64,000 nt of DNA from JBBQZU01 sp038207425 (GCA_038207425.1 JBBQZU010000007.1:62001-126000); one strand, 5' to 3'; positions 17,307 to 25,234 are shown, numbered from the stretch's first letter. Translations and numbers: made by a program. The notes: generated by a model from the sequence alone, not told the origin.

Positions 17307-17720
17307 GTGGTAGTGCATCCCTTCACTCTAAATGGTCAAGAAAGTATGGCACTAGATAGCGAAACGAGCCCATCCCGACATGCAGTCCCTTGGTTTGGCA
17401 AGTCTGTATTGGCCTTGAAGAATGACAAACCAACTTTAGAACTCAGTTCATTTTACAGCGGAGAAGTTTCACATGAAAATCTGGCATTTGAAGAGCAAAC
17501 AAAAACCTTCGTCTATGGCAAAGATGCTAATGGAAACACCTACGCTCCCTCATGGTATAATTTGAATTTGAGAGCAATGGTATCGATCAGGATAAGTGGC
17601 AAATATCAGGTGGCATCGAAAATCCTACTGAAGAGCCCTACAGAAGGTATAGCTCAGGTATCGCAGCAGTTGGTCGCAATGTAGAGCTAGCTGTAGAAGC
17701 AAATTTTCACTCAATTACAG
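17307..17720 (+). pseudogene. C-terminal remnant of a TonB-dependent receptor, frameshifted
   Basis: Only the last ~130 codons of a TonB-dependent receptor barrel remain. The first frame reads PSRHAVPWFGKSVLAL, FYSGEVSHENLAFEEQTKTF, YGKDANGNTYAPSWYNLNLR. Near 17575-17590 the reading shifts by one base, and the typical receptor ending continues as KWQISGGIENP, then PYRRYSSGIAAVGRNVELAV. The upstream ~600 residues, plug and signal peptide are absent, since stops occur just before 17307. A good terminator follows at 17724. The other TonB receptor of this window is a separate, intact gene. Confidence 0.8.
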
Positions 17721-17723
17721 AAA

Positions 17724-17758
17724 CCCAGGTGCGACACTACGTTGCACCCGGGCTTTTT
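17724..17758 (+). terminator. rho-independent terminator of the TonB receptor remnant
   Basis: The arms CCCAGGTGCGAC (17724-17735) and GTTGCACCCGGG (17741-17752) pair at 11 of 12 positions, counting one G-T wobble, followed by CTTTTT. It overlaps the last codons of the convergent XRE-S24 regulator gene (stop at 17737). Confidence 0.7.
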
Positions 17759-18525
17759 AATTTTTCAAGCTTTGATTCTAAACGGCTTAGGGCCGCACTC
17801 AATTCCTTGATTTCAATGCTATTGCTTGAACCAATCGAATCCAGATCAAAACTCACAAGGCCTTTTGCTTTCCACACTTCCAGAATTTCTTCCTGCTGTA
17901 TTCGGAATGGTTTATAGCTGCGGTTGTCAGAAACCAACTCATAGCCACCACCCTCCGGAAGTAAATAAACGCGTTTGAAAACGATGCCGTCATTCAGTGT
18001 AAGCAAAACATAGGATTCACCAAACCTAATTTGGCTCCAGTCCTGCACATATCCGGCTATAATGTATGAGCCAGAAGGAATTGGCAGCATGCTGTCGCCT
18101 TTTATCTGAAACAAACGAAAGGTGCTATCGGCAGGCAGCTCAGAAAATGGAAGTGAAAAACTTTTTAATGCTTCAATATACTCCATATCGCCATAGCCCT
18201 GAAGGTAGCCTGCGGAGGCTTTCAGTGGTACGATGGTAGCCTTCTCATTGCCGGTTTCACGGTCTGTAATAATAGGCAATATACGCAAGCCTTTGCCTTT
18301 ATAGTCCACCTCTGGCTTGCCTGTCGACATATCCATATTCAGCAAATCATCCATGCTCACGGCAAAGTACTGGGCTATATGCTGCACTGTTTGCAGCTTT
18401 GGCTCAGCCCTGCGCTCCTCATATGCGCCCAAAATGCCCCGCTTGAGCCCGAGATGTTCGGCAAGGTCGTATTGTGTTAATCCTTTTTGTTTTCTTAGAT
18501 ACCGGAGATTATGACTAAGCAGCAT
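17737..18525 (-). CDS. XRE-family regulator with S24 (LexA/CI-like) peptidase domain
   Basis: Predicted DNA-binding repressor of 262 residues. The N-terminal helix-turn-helix (~1-65) has LRYLRKQKGLTQYDLAEHLG and YEERRAEPKLQTVQHIA. The C-terminal S24 domain (~120-225) has FQIKGDSMLPIPSG (Ser of the Ser-Lys dyad) and VFKRVYLL (Lys), so autoproteolysis chemistry appears intact, though an Ala-Gly cleavage site is not obvious. The ATG at 18525 is used; an upstream TTG adds two residues. No SOS box was identified. It is divergent from the peptide-binding lipoprotein across ~150 bp. Such regulators are often chromosomal in Bacteroidota; no phage genes are nearby. Confidence 0.88.
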   Translation of the reverse strand: MLLSHNLRYLRKQKGLTQYDLAEHLGLKRGILGAYEERRAEPKLQTVQHIAQYFAVSMDDLLNMDMSTGKPEVDYKGKGLRILPIITDRETGNEKATIVPLKASAGYLQGYGDMEYIEALKSFSLPFSELPADSTFRLFQIKGDSMLPIPSGSYIIAGYVQDWSQIRFGESYVLLTLNDGIVFKRVYLLPEGGGYELVSDNRSYKPFRIQQEEILEVWKAKGLVSFDLDSIGSSNSIEIKELSAALSRLESKLEKLKSPGAT

Positions 18526-18664
18526 TGGCAAATTTTTGTTGCTGCTAATTTAGCAGGTTTTCTAATTAAATTAGCTTTCGCGAAAAATTTTTATCCTTGA
18601 TTCGCCACACGGGCTGCTGTTAGAAACTTGCGCAGCATATCTGAATGTTGATCAAGGCAGTGGT

Positions 18665-18672
18665 TATTTTCG
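18665..18672 (+). promoter_or_regulatory. candidate -7 box TATTTTCG, start codon 4 nt after it
   Basis: TATTTTCG fits TAnnTTCG and ends only 4 nt before the GTG at 18677. If this is the -7 box, transcription would begin at or next to the start codon, which implies a leaderless mRNA. No convincing -33 TTTG is present. Confidence 0.4.
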
Positions 18673-18676
18673 CAGT

Positions 18677-20287
18677 GTGAAAAGCTTTTACATTATCATT
18701 CTAGCTGCTGTAATGCTTGGCTGTGGCAACAGAAACGACCATGGCGATAAAATGGTATTTCGCTACAATGAATCAGATGGAATAACATCTCTGGATCCGG
18801 CGTATAGCAGAAATCTTGAAAATATTTGGGCCTGTAATATGCTCTATAATGGATTGGTAGAAATTAATGACTCACTGTGCGTTATTCCATCCATTGCTCA
18901 CCATTGGATTGTAGACAGCACCGGTACGCTTTATCGGTTTCATTTGCGTAACGATGTATATTTTCACGAAAGTGATGCATTTCCGCAAGGAAAGGGAAGG
19001 AAGGTAGTTGCCAATGATTTTGTATACAGTTTTGAGCGTTTATTGAATCCCAAATTGGCCAGTCCGGGGTCATGGGTGTTTGGCATGGTCTCAAAAAAAG
19101 ACCCTTTCAAAGCCATTGGAGATTCTGTTTTTGAAATAAGGCTTGAAAAGCCATTCCCTCCTTTTCTCAGCTTGCTCGGCATGGAATATTGCTCGGTAAT
19201 ACCACGTGAAGCGATAGATAAATATGGCGATGATTTCAGAAGCAAACCGTTAGGTACCGGCCCGTTTAAAATCAACTTTTGGATTGAAAATACAAGGCTC
19301 GTTTTTGTAAAGAATGAGCAATACTTTGAGCATGATACTGAAGGAACGCCCCTGCCCTATCTTGATGCAGTTTCAATCTCGTTCATTCCTGATAAGAGTG
19401 CTGCCTTTCTCGACCTGCTCAAGGGCAATTTCGATTTTATGTCGGGTCTGCATGCGAGCTATAAAGATGAACTTCTTATGCCCACAGGTGCGCTGAATGT
19501 GCTCTACGCAGATAAGCTAATATTACAACGCCACCCTTTTCTAAAAACGGATTACCTCGGATTTGTAGTAGCGCCGGTAAATGGAATAGTAACGCCCTGG
19601 CATAGCCGCGACTTGCGCAGGGCTGTGAGCTATGCTATAGATCGCAAGGCAATGGTGCGCTATATGCGAAACAATGTATACACCCCGGCATCAGGTGGTT
19701 TTATTCCAGAAGGCATGCCCGGATACAGCCGTGATGCAGGATATACTTACAATCCCGATTCGGTGAATGCCATTTTGAAACGAACCGGATTTCCGGGAGG
19801 CAAAGGTCTGCCAGTGCTCACCCTTAGCACCACCAGCGACTATGTAGACCTTTGTGAGTTCGTTCAACACCAATTGAGCGAATTTGGAATTGTAATGAAG
19901 GTGGATGTACTTCCTGCATCAGTGCACCGTGAACTTTCCGCGCGTGGGGAATTAGAATTTCACAGAAAATCATGGCTGGCTGACTATCCTGATGATGAGA
20001 ACTTTATGGCACTGTTTTACACACCCAATAAAACTCCTTCAGGCCCCAATTATTCAATGTATTCCAATGCCCAATTTGATAAATTGTACGAAGAAGCCAT
20101 GTCAACTACCGAACCTGCAGCCAGACAACAAATGTACCTTACAATGGATAGTATCGCTATGGCCGATGCACCAGTGGTAGCGCTATACTATGATGTAGTG
20201 ATGCGCTTTGTAGCCCATGGAGTTACAGGGCTTGACTCCAGCCCTATGAATGTACTCGATTTAAAACGGGTAAAGATTTCCAAATAG
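18677..20287 (+). CDS. ABC transporter substrate-binding lipoprotein, family 5 (peptide-type)
   Basis: Predicted periplasmic lipoprotein of 536 residues that binds oligopeptides or a similar ligand. The lipobox is AVMLGCG (Cys ~16). SBP_bac_5 landmarks are GITSLDPAYSRN and NMLYNGLVEIND near the N-terminus, DFVYSFERLLNP (~115), PLGTGPFKI (~195), LRRAVSYAIDRKAMV (~315) and a C-terminal YSNAQFDKLYEEA. The GTG start gives the shortest n-region before the lipobox. No permease or ATPase genes flank it, so it either works with a transporter encoded elsewhere or alone. The regulator gene with the S24 domain is divergent and may control it, which is inference. Confidence 0.88.
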   Translation: MKSFYIIILAAVMLGCGNRNDHGDKMVFRYNESDGITSLDPAYSRNLENIWACNMLYNGLVEINDSLCVIPSIAHHWIVDSTGTLYRFHLRNDVYFHESDAFPQGKGRKVVANDFVYSFERLLNPKLASPGSWVFGMVSKKDPFKAIGDSVFEIRLEKPFPPFLSLLGMEYCSVIPREAIDKYGDDFRSKPLGTGPFKINFWIENTRLVFVKNEQYFEHDTEGTPLPYLDAVSISFIPDKSAAFLDLLKGNFDFMSGLHASYKDELLMPTGALNVLYADKLILQRHPFLKTDYLGFVVAPVNGIVTPWHSRDLRRAVSYAIDRKAMVRYMRNNVYTPASGGFIPEGMPGYSRDAGYTYNPDSVNAILKRTGFPGGKGLPVLTLSTTSDYVDLCEFVQHQLSEFGIVMKVDVLPASVHRELSARGELEFHRKSWLADYPDDENFMALFYTPNKTPSGPNYSMYSNAQFDKLYEEAMSTTEPAARQQMYLTMDSIAMADAPVVALYYDVVMRFVAHGVTGLDSSPMNVLDLKRVKISK

Positions 20288-20406
20288 CGCATCCGGTTGT
20301 ATCCATTTCGCAAGATCGATTATTATGAACCCTTCTTTTGGGTGACTATAGTTACAATATGGTGCCTGTGCCATAACTATATTTGGCCAAGCAAAGTAAC
20401 AACGTG

Positions 20407-20487
20407 ATGCACAAAGCAGTGAAGCTTATTTTGGCATGTATCATTTGCTTGGCAGCGGTCACATTGTTGGCAATGCTTTTTGAATAA
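20407..20487 (+). CDS. possible 26-residue membrane peptide
   Basis: ATG at 20407 opens a 26-codon frame encoding a short basic start and one hydrophobic helix (LILACIICLAAVTLLAMLF). It ends 18 bp before the DUF2892 gene in the same direction. The sequence looks like a genuine single-span small protein, but no family was recognised and chance cannot be excluded. Confidence 0.35.
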   Translation: MHKAVKLILACIICLAAVTLLAMLFE

Positions 20488-20505
20488 CTAAAAAACCAAT
20501 GCATC

Positions 20506-20712
20506 ATGAAAAAAAACATGGGAACAACCGACAAAATAGTGAGAGTATTGCTGGCAGTAATAATGGCGGGTCTGTACTTTGCCAATATCATAAGCGGCAC
20601 ATTAGGCCTCGTATTGTTGGTTCTTGCAATTGTATTCATGCTTACTAGTTTAGTAAGTTTTTGCCCGCTTTATGCAATCTTCGGCATCAATACCTGTAAA
20701 GTGAAGAATTAA
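20506..20712 (+). CDS. DUF2892 family small membrane protein
   Basis: A 68-residue protein with two transmembrane helices matching DUF2892. The family signature is MGTTDKIVRVLLAV at the start (positions ~5-18), followed by a first helix, a second helix (GLVLLVLAIVFMLTSLVSF), and the terminal CPLYAIFGINTC motif. In other bacteria the domain is found alone or fused to rhodanese domains (YgaP), linking it to sulfur handling. A rhodanese gene is in the window at 13.5 kb but is not adjacent. A terminator follows 28 bp downstream. Confidence 0.88.
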   Translation: MKKNMGTTDKIVRVLLAVIMAGLYFANIISGTLGLVLLVLAIVFMLTSLVSFCPLYAIFGINTCKVKN

Positions 20713-20739
20713 AGCATTTCTGAATACCATATAGAAAAG

Positions 20740-20767
20740 AACTCCTGGCCACTGGCAGGAGTTTTTT
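20740..20767 (+). terminator. rho-independent terminator
   Basis: ACTCCTGGCC and GGCAGGAGT pair with a single bulged G around a 3-nt loop, followed by TTTTTT. It ends the DUF2892 unit and lies 85 bp before the start of the serine hydrolase gene. Confidence 0.8.
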
Positions 20768-20852
20768 GCATCTTTCTTCAAAAGGATTTCTGACTAAGAA
20801 TTTTTTTTTCTTGATAGTGGCGCGGATAAGTAAAATTCACGAATTTAGCAGA

Positions 20853-22694
20853 ATGAAAATATTCTACCGGTTACTGCTCGTTCTGTCAATTTTTTCTCCG
20901 ATCGTTTCCTTTGGTCAGTTAATGACCAGCCAGCTCAACAGCATTAAAACCCAAAGAAATCTTGTTGGCCTTACCGTAGGTGTTGCCTGTGGGAATGATG
21001 TGCTTGAAACCTATTATAGTGGCAATGCCAAAATAGCCGGTCAGGTTCCTATATCAGAAAACACGCATTTCAGGGTAGCATCTATTTCGAAATCTTTTAC
21101 AGCCGCTGCGCTAATGAAGCTTTACGATGAAGGCGCGTTTGGCCTTGATGATGATATAAGCACTGCACTTGGCTATACTGTTCGCAATCCTTTGCACGCC
21201 AATGTGCCAATTACCTATAGGATGCTTCTTAGTCACAGGTCGTCATTGCAGGATGGCACGGGCTACAACAGTTTTTTAAGTGCCACTTTAAATTCGAATC
21301 CGGTACCGCCTATCTCCGCACTTATAGTGCCGGGTGGGTTTAACTATACGCCCAATATGTGGCGTACTGAAGTTCCTGGCTCTTACTTCGCCTATACCAA
21401 TTGTGGTTTCGGACTTATCGGTACGTTGGTAGAAGCGCTGAGCGGCGAACGATTTGACCTTTATGTGCGCGACAATATTTTGCTGCCTCTAGGTATAAAT
21501 GGAAGCTTCAATATTGACCATATTCAAAATATCAATGATGTAGCTGTATTGTACCGCAACTCTGTTGCTCAAATAGACAATTACAACGGTGTAGCCCCTA
21601 CACCCTTCAACTCTGCATCGTATACCATAGGTACGAACGGACTTCGATTTGGACCCCAGGGAAGCCTTCGTTGTACCATGACTGATCTGCTCACGTTCGG
21701 GCAAATGCTGCTAAATGGTGGTCAGCACAATGGGGTGCAGGTATTATCAGAGAATGCAGTAAGTCTTATGGTCAGTGACCAATGGACTTTTAATGGTTCA
21801 AATGGCGATAACTACTCAGGTCTGTTCAGAAGTTGGGGTCTTGGTATGCACCGCTCATCAGGAAGCACCCTTGGTGATGCTGTAATAACGGGCTACCCCA
21901 TGTACGGACACCCCGGGGAAGCGTATGGCCTCATCAGCGATTTGTATATCGAGCCACAATCAGGACTGGTGCTCGTATTTATTACCAATGGATATACCAC
22001 CGGCGGAAATTATGCTCCGGGAGTGATAAGTACATTTTATAGGGTAGAAGAGCAAGTATTCAGAACCGTTGACAACACTTACCTTCAGTATTGCCAAAAC
22101 TATCTTCCCGACGATTGCTCGGTGCCTGCTCCAGACCTACAGGCAACGGTGCAACAAAACGGGGTTTTGCTCACATGGACGCCCCTTCCCGGAACGGTGG
22201 GTTGCAGGGTGCAAGGCAACGCCATCGGTCAGCCGCAGACACTTACACAATTCGACATACCTGGTGAAAACGCAAATCAATTCCTCGTACCCATTTCTAC
22301 TTTTGCTCAAAATGTTAATTATAGATGGAGAGTAGCTTGCGCCTGTGCGTTGAATCCATTGGTAGCAAGCCCCTGGTCAGCGTGGAATTTCTTCTTTGTG
22401 GGCAACAGCGCTGGTATTTCTGCTTCATCATCCCTTTCGGGAAATCAATTGGATAGCCGTAATTATTCCGTTGAGATTTTTCCCAATCCGGCCACAGATA
22501 TTTTGAATATCAATGCCAATTTCGAAATTCGTTTTGTTGAATTGTTCGATATTTCGGGAAGGCTGATAAAGGCATATTCAAATATCAATAGCGGTACTTT
22601 TATAGCCGATATAAGCGGCCTGCCATTGGGAAGCTATGTGTTGAAAATAAGAGGATCTGAAGGAAATCTGAGCAGACCAGTTTTTATCAATTAA
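20853..22694 (+). CDS. T9SS-secreted serine hydrolase, class C beta-lactamase-like
   Basis: Predicted exported hydrolase of 613 residues in the beta-lactamase / D-Ala-D-Ala carboxypeptidase C superfamily. The signal peptide ends VSFGQ. The catalytic SxxK is SISK (in VASISKSFTAAA, ~77), the YxN motif is YTN (in FAYTNCGFGLIG), and the third motif is HPG in GHPGEAYG. Residues ~423-517 form a separate module with RVACACAL that resembles one in the 5'-nucleotidase-like protein of this window. The T9SS tail starts IFPNPATDI. The start at 20853 matches the signal peptide; the open frame extends upstream to 20766 without an export signal. Substrate is unknown; such proteins are usually esterases or peptidases, not true beta-lactamases. 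Confidence 0.87.
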   Translation: MKIFYRLLLVLSIFSPIVSFGQLMTSQLNSIKTQRNLVGLTVGVACGNDVLETYYSGNAKIAGQVPISENTHFRVASISKSFTAAALMKLYDEGAFGLDDDISTALGYTVRNPLHANVPITYRMLLSHRSSLQDGTGYNSFLSATLNSNPVPPISALIVPGGFNYTPNMWRTEVPGSYFAYTNCGFGLIGTLVEALSGERFDLYVRDNILLPLGINGSFNIDHIQNINDVAVLYRNSVAQIDNYNGVAPTPFNSASYTIGTNGLRFGPQGSLRCTMTDLLTFGQMLLNGGQHNGVQVLSENAVSLMVSDQWTFNGSNGDNYSGLFRSWGLGMHRSSGSTLGDAVITGYPMYGHPGEAYGLISDLYIEPQSGLVLVFITNGYTTGGNYAPGVISTFYRVEEQVFRTVDNTYLQYCQNYLPDDCSVPAPDLQATVQQNGVLLTWTPLPGTVGCRVQGNAIGQPQTLTQFDIPGENANQFLVPISTFAQNVNYRWRVACACALNPLVASPWSAWNFFFVGNSAGISASSSLSGNQLDSRNYSVEIFPNPATDILNINANFEIRFVELFDISGRLIKAYSNINSGTFIADISGLPLGSYVLKIRGSEGNLSRPVFIN

Positions 22695-22714
22695 TTGGTA
22701 GGATAAGCAGGTGC

Positions 22715-23395
22715 TTATTGAAGGTGGCTGTCTATTTTATCTATAAATTTTTCCACTTCAGCATGCTCCTGTTTTGATGTGTTTTGAAGCATATTTTCTC
22801 TCAGATTTTGAAGGGCTTCTTTTTCTAATCCTTCAGCACTGATGCTTATCTCCATGGCAATACCTTCGGCCCAATTTGAATAATCTGCATCAGAAATCAC
22901 CTTCTCTGTAGTCAAATAGCTCAATAAGGTAGGTGTTTCATTTTCAGCATATCTTTTGGCAGCGATGTACAAAGGTTCTGCAAAGGAACCATCGGCCCAC
23001 CACATACTTCGTGTAAATAGCACGAAATAAAAGGGCTGCCGCTCAAAATCATCACTGAAAATGCTGTCGATTAAGGCTAGAGAAGTTTCTTCGCTATTGA
23101 GCGAGTCCCCGTCGGTAATAAATATTTCCTTAAACTTTTCAGGTATTCCTATGTCCGACAAATATTTCTTAAGTGGTTTTGATCCAATCATTTCTTCTTC
23201 GCCGATTCTATGGAAATTCTTTTCGTAGTAAGTTGGTTCGGCGAGCTGAATTACTTCTGTTTCTATGTCGGCACTTTCGGGAATTACTGAGTCAGAAACC
23301 GTTTCTATAGTCAACAACTTTGGCTTGTCAGCGCTCGGCCCGCATCCGGTTAAGGTAAGCAACATTGCAAATCTTAATATCTTATTGGATTTCAT
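22715..23395 (-). CDS. lipoprotein of unknown function
   Basis: A 226-residue protein with a lipobox (LLTLTGCG, Cys ~18) and a charged, helix-rich mature chain. Landmarks are FHRIGEEEMIGSKPLKKYLS and, near the C-terminus, an acidic helical region (AEVEKFIDKIDSHL). I do not recognise the family. It is convergent with the serine hydrolase gene and divergent from the CDF transporter gene across ~95 bp. Confidence 0.65.
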   Translation of the reverse strand: MKSNKILRFAMLLTLTGCGPSADKPKLLTIETVSDSVIPESADIETEVIQLAEPTYYEKNFHRIGEEEMIGSKPLKKYLSDIGIPEKFKEIFITDGDSLNSEETSLALIDSIFSDDFERQPFYFVLFTRSMWWADGSFAEPLYIAAKRYAENETPTLLSYLTTEKVISDADYSNWAEGIAMEISISAEGLEKEALQNLRENMLQNTSKQEHAEVEKFIDKIDSHLQ

Positions 23396-23491
23396 GCACA
23401 GTTTAGAATAAGAGCAAATATCGAGTCAATTTTGCTGAATCAGAAATGTTCCGGTCACTAAAGTTATCTTCGTACCTCGTAAAATTGAATT

Positions 23492-24358
23492 TTGTCAAAT
23501 CGAGAGATAGCCATTCAAACATCGTGGTGGAGTATTGTTAGCAATATATTGTTGGCTTCAGCCAAAGCTGTGGCTGGAGTGCTTGGAAATTCTTTTGCTT
23601 TGGTCGCTGATGCAGCAGAATCTGCCACTGACGTTATTGCCAGCACTTTGGTAATGCTCGGACTTAAATACAGTACGCGTCCGCCTGATAAGAATCACCC
23701 TTACGGCCATGGTCGTGCTGAAGCGCTTCTGACCTTTATTGTAACTGGTTTTCTCTTTATTTCAGCAACCTTAATCGCACTTGAAGGCATTAAAAACCTT
23801 TTTAAACCACAAGAGATGCCGAAGCCCTACACATTAATTGTGCTGGGCGTAATTATCGTTGTCAAGGAAGGTCTTTTTCGTTTTGTAAATAAACGCAGCC
23901 ACAGCACCCACAGTTCATCATTAAAGGCCGATGCATGGCACCACCGGAGCGATGCAATTTCATCACTCGTAGCCTTCGTGGGTATATCCGTTGCTCTGCT
24001 TCTTGGCGATGGTTGGGAAAAAATGGATGATATAGCCGCCATCGTTGCAGCAGGTTTTATTTATTACAACGCCTATCTTATTTTCAGGCCGGCTCTTGGC
24101 GAAGTAATGGACGAAAACATCTACGATGATTTAATACAGAGAATCAGAACTATCTCAGCAAGTGTGCCGGGAATAAAAGGCACTGAAAAATGCTTTGTCA
24201 GAAAACTGGGCATGGATTATATAATAGACCTTCATGCACTGGTCAATGGCGACTTAAGCGTGACAGAAGGCCATCATTTGGCGCATTTACTAAAAGATGC
24301 AATAAGGCAATCTCAACCTGAAGTGGTTGAAGTTTTTATACATATTGAACCAGCCTAG
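23492..24358 (+). CDS. cation diffusion facilitator (CDF) family metal exporter
   Basis: Predicted inner membrane antiporter of 288 residues exporting divalent metals such as Zn, Co, Fe or Mn. The family features are visible: an N-terminal helix with ALVADAAESATDV (metal-site Asp/Glu), HPYGHGRAEALLTF (~68-81), a second metal motif ADAWHHRSDAISS (~148-160), and the cytoplasmic C-terminal ferredoxin-like domain (~205-288) ending EVVEVFIHIEP. The assigned start is TTG (SNREIAIQTS follows), since no ATG fits; a candidate -7 box TATCTTCG lies at 23465-23472. It overlaps the convergent amidase gene by 4 bp. Metal specificity is not determinable by eye. Confidence 0.88.
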   Translation: MSNREIAIQTSWWSIVSNILLASAKAVAGVLGNSFALVADAAESATDVIASTLVMLGLKYSTRPPDKNHPYGHGRAEALLTFIVTGFLFISATLIALEGIKNLFKPQEMPKPYTLIVLGVIIVVKEGLFRFVNKRSHSTHSSSLKADAWHHRSDAISSLVAFVGISVALLLGDGWEKMDDIAAIVAAGFIYYNAYLIFRPALGEVMDENIYDDLIQRIRTISASVPGIKGTEKCFVRKLGMDYIIDLHALVNGDLSVTEGHHLAHLLKDAIRQSQPEVVEVFIHIEPA

Positions 24359-24966
24359 TTTTTGTAAATCGAGTGCTTGATAGCCTCCGCCAACGCAGAG
24401 CGCGTAGCCCTATTATTCCAGCCCGATGTTTTGCCATCGATTGGTGTACCATCGGCACTTATCATTAGCGATGGGCAAAAGACTTTAGCCAGCATGTAAT
24501 ACCTGTTCTTGTTTGAAATCCGCGCATCTATACCATAGGCATCGAGGTAAGTGGCTATTCTTGTGGCGTAGAGCAGGCTAATTTCTGAAAAGTCGCCATC
24601 CTGCGGACAGTGAATAGTTATACCGTTGTATTGAGCCAGATCATGGTGAGAAGAATGAAGACTCACCAGCAAATCAATGTTGTGCATGCTGAAATTGGCG
24701 CGTTCGTCGAGGGGCATAAAAACATCATGCGTGCGGGTAAGTTTGGTTTTTATGCCATTACCTCTACCAATATTGTCACTGAGATAATAGGCCATATATA
24801 ATGTTGCGTCTTTCTCGAAGGTTCCATCAACCAGCTCGCTGCCACTGTCATGACCACCATGGCCGGCATCAATTAAAATGATCTTTTCTTTCGGTGTAGG
24901 AGCTGCGAAGGCTATTATTGCTGCTATTCCAAAAGCCACCGAGAGCACTGTTAATAGACGATTCAT
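24355..24966 (-). CDS. N-acetylmuramoyl-L-alanine amidase-like protein (Amidase_3), catalytic Glu missing
   Basis: Predicted exported protein of 203 residues with the zinc-amidase fold that normally cleaves the lactyl-peptide bond of peptidoglycan. An N-terminal hydrophobic segment (LTVLSVAFGIAAIIAFAAP) serves as signal or anchor. The Zn ligands are present: IDAGHGGHDSG (His), TFEKDATL (Glu) and VSLHSSHHD (His). The usual C-terminal motif with the catalytic Glu (VLVELGF type) reads LMISADG here, so the general base appears lost. It may be inactive, or use a different residue. The convergent neighbour is the CDF gene. Confidence 0.8.
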   Translation of the reverse strand: MNRLLTVLSVAFGIAAIIAFAAPTPKEKIILIDAGHGGHDSGSELVDGTFEKDATLYMAYYLSDNIGRGNGIKTKLTRTHDVFMPLDERANFSMHNIDLLVSLHSSHHDLAQYNGITIHCPQDGDFSEISLLYATRIATYLDAYGIDARISNKNRYYMLAKVFCPSLMISADGTPIDGKTSGWNNRATRSALAEAIKHSIYKN

Positions 24967-25083
24967 ATTTCTAATTTAACAGTTTAAATAAAAGTAGAAT
25001 ATTAAACTACCTTACTATCAGTCACAAAGCTTCATTTACAAACAATTTTACGGTTAATAACCCAAGAGGCTGTAGATTTTGTA

Positions 25084-25091
25084 TAAATTTG
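25084..25091 (+). promoter_or_regulatory. candidate -7 box TAAATTTG for the phhA leader
   Basis: Perfect match to TAnnTTTG, ending 9 nt before the ATG of the 19-codon leader ORF. Predicted transcription start is around 25096-25098. A -33 TTTG is not clear at 19-21 nt spacing. Confidence 0.45.
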
Positions 25092-25100
25092 GGACTGGTA

Positions 25101-25160
25101 ATGAGAACCTACGCATCATATCAAAGCTATAGCTCTTCGGCATGTCCGCGGTATGTATGA
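25101..25160 (+). CDS. putative Tyr-rich leader peptide of phhA attenuator
   Basis: A 19-codon ORF, MRTYASYQSYSSSACPRYV, with Tyr at 4, 7, 10 and 18 (one TAC, three TAT). It lies between a TAnnTTTG box and the terminator hairpin before phenylalanine hydroxylase, the enzyme that makes tyrosine. Codon 10 lies inside a segment (AGCTAT, 25125-25130) that can pair with GTAGCT (25163-25168). The layout matches leader-peptide attenuators of amino acid operons. It is also Ser-rich (five Ser), and peptide synthesis is unproven. Alternatively the region is a small RNA. Confidence 0.5.
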   Translation: MRTYASYQSYSSSACPRYV

Positions 25161-25184
25161 ATGTAGCTTATGCAAAAACATTTT

Positions 25185-25217
25185 AAAGCCCGGCCAGTTA
25201 GCCGGGCTTTATTTTTT
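25185..25217 (+). terminator. terminator hairpin in the phhA 5' leader (putative attenuator)
   Basis: AAAGCCCGGC (25185-25194) and GCCGGGCTTT (25201-25210) pair perfectly with a 6-nt loop, followed by ATTTTTTA. It ends ~19 nt before the phhA ATG. A competing pairing GCTTATG (25166-25172) with CAT (25179-25181) plus AAGC (25186-25189) would remove part of the left arm. Confidence 0.75.
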
Positions 25218-25234
25218 ATCCTAAAGGCACAACC

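Noticed and set aside
17729..17917. Plus-strand ORF over the XRE-S24 gene end
   Set aside because: Antisense shadow of a gene with a clear helix-turn-helix and S24 domain.
25097..25217. 6S-like or other small RNA instead of a phhA leader
   Set aside because: Not excluded, but position just before phhA, the Tyr-codon ORF and the terminator 19 nt from its start make a leader more likely. No 6S-type long bubble hairpin is seen.
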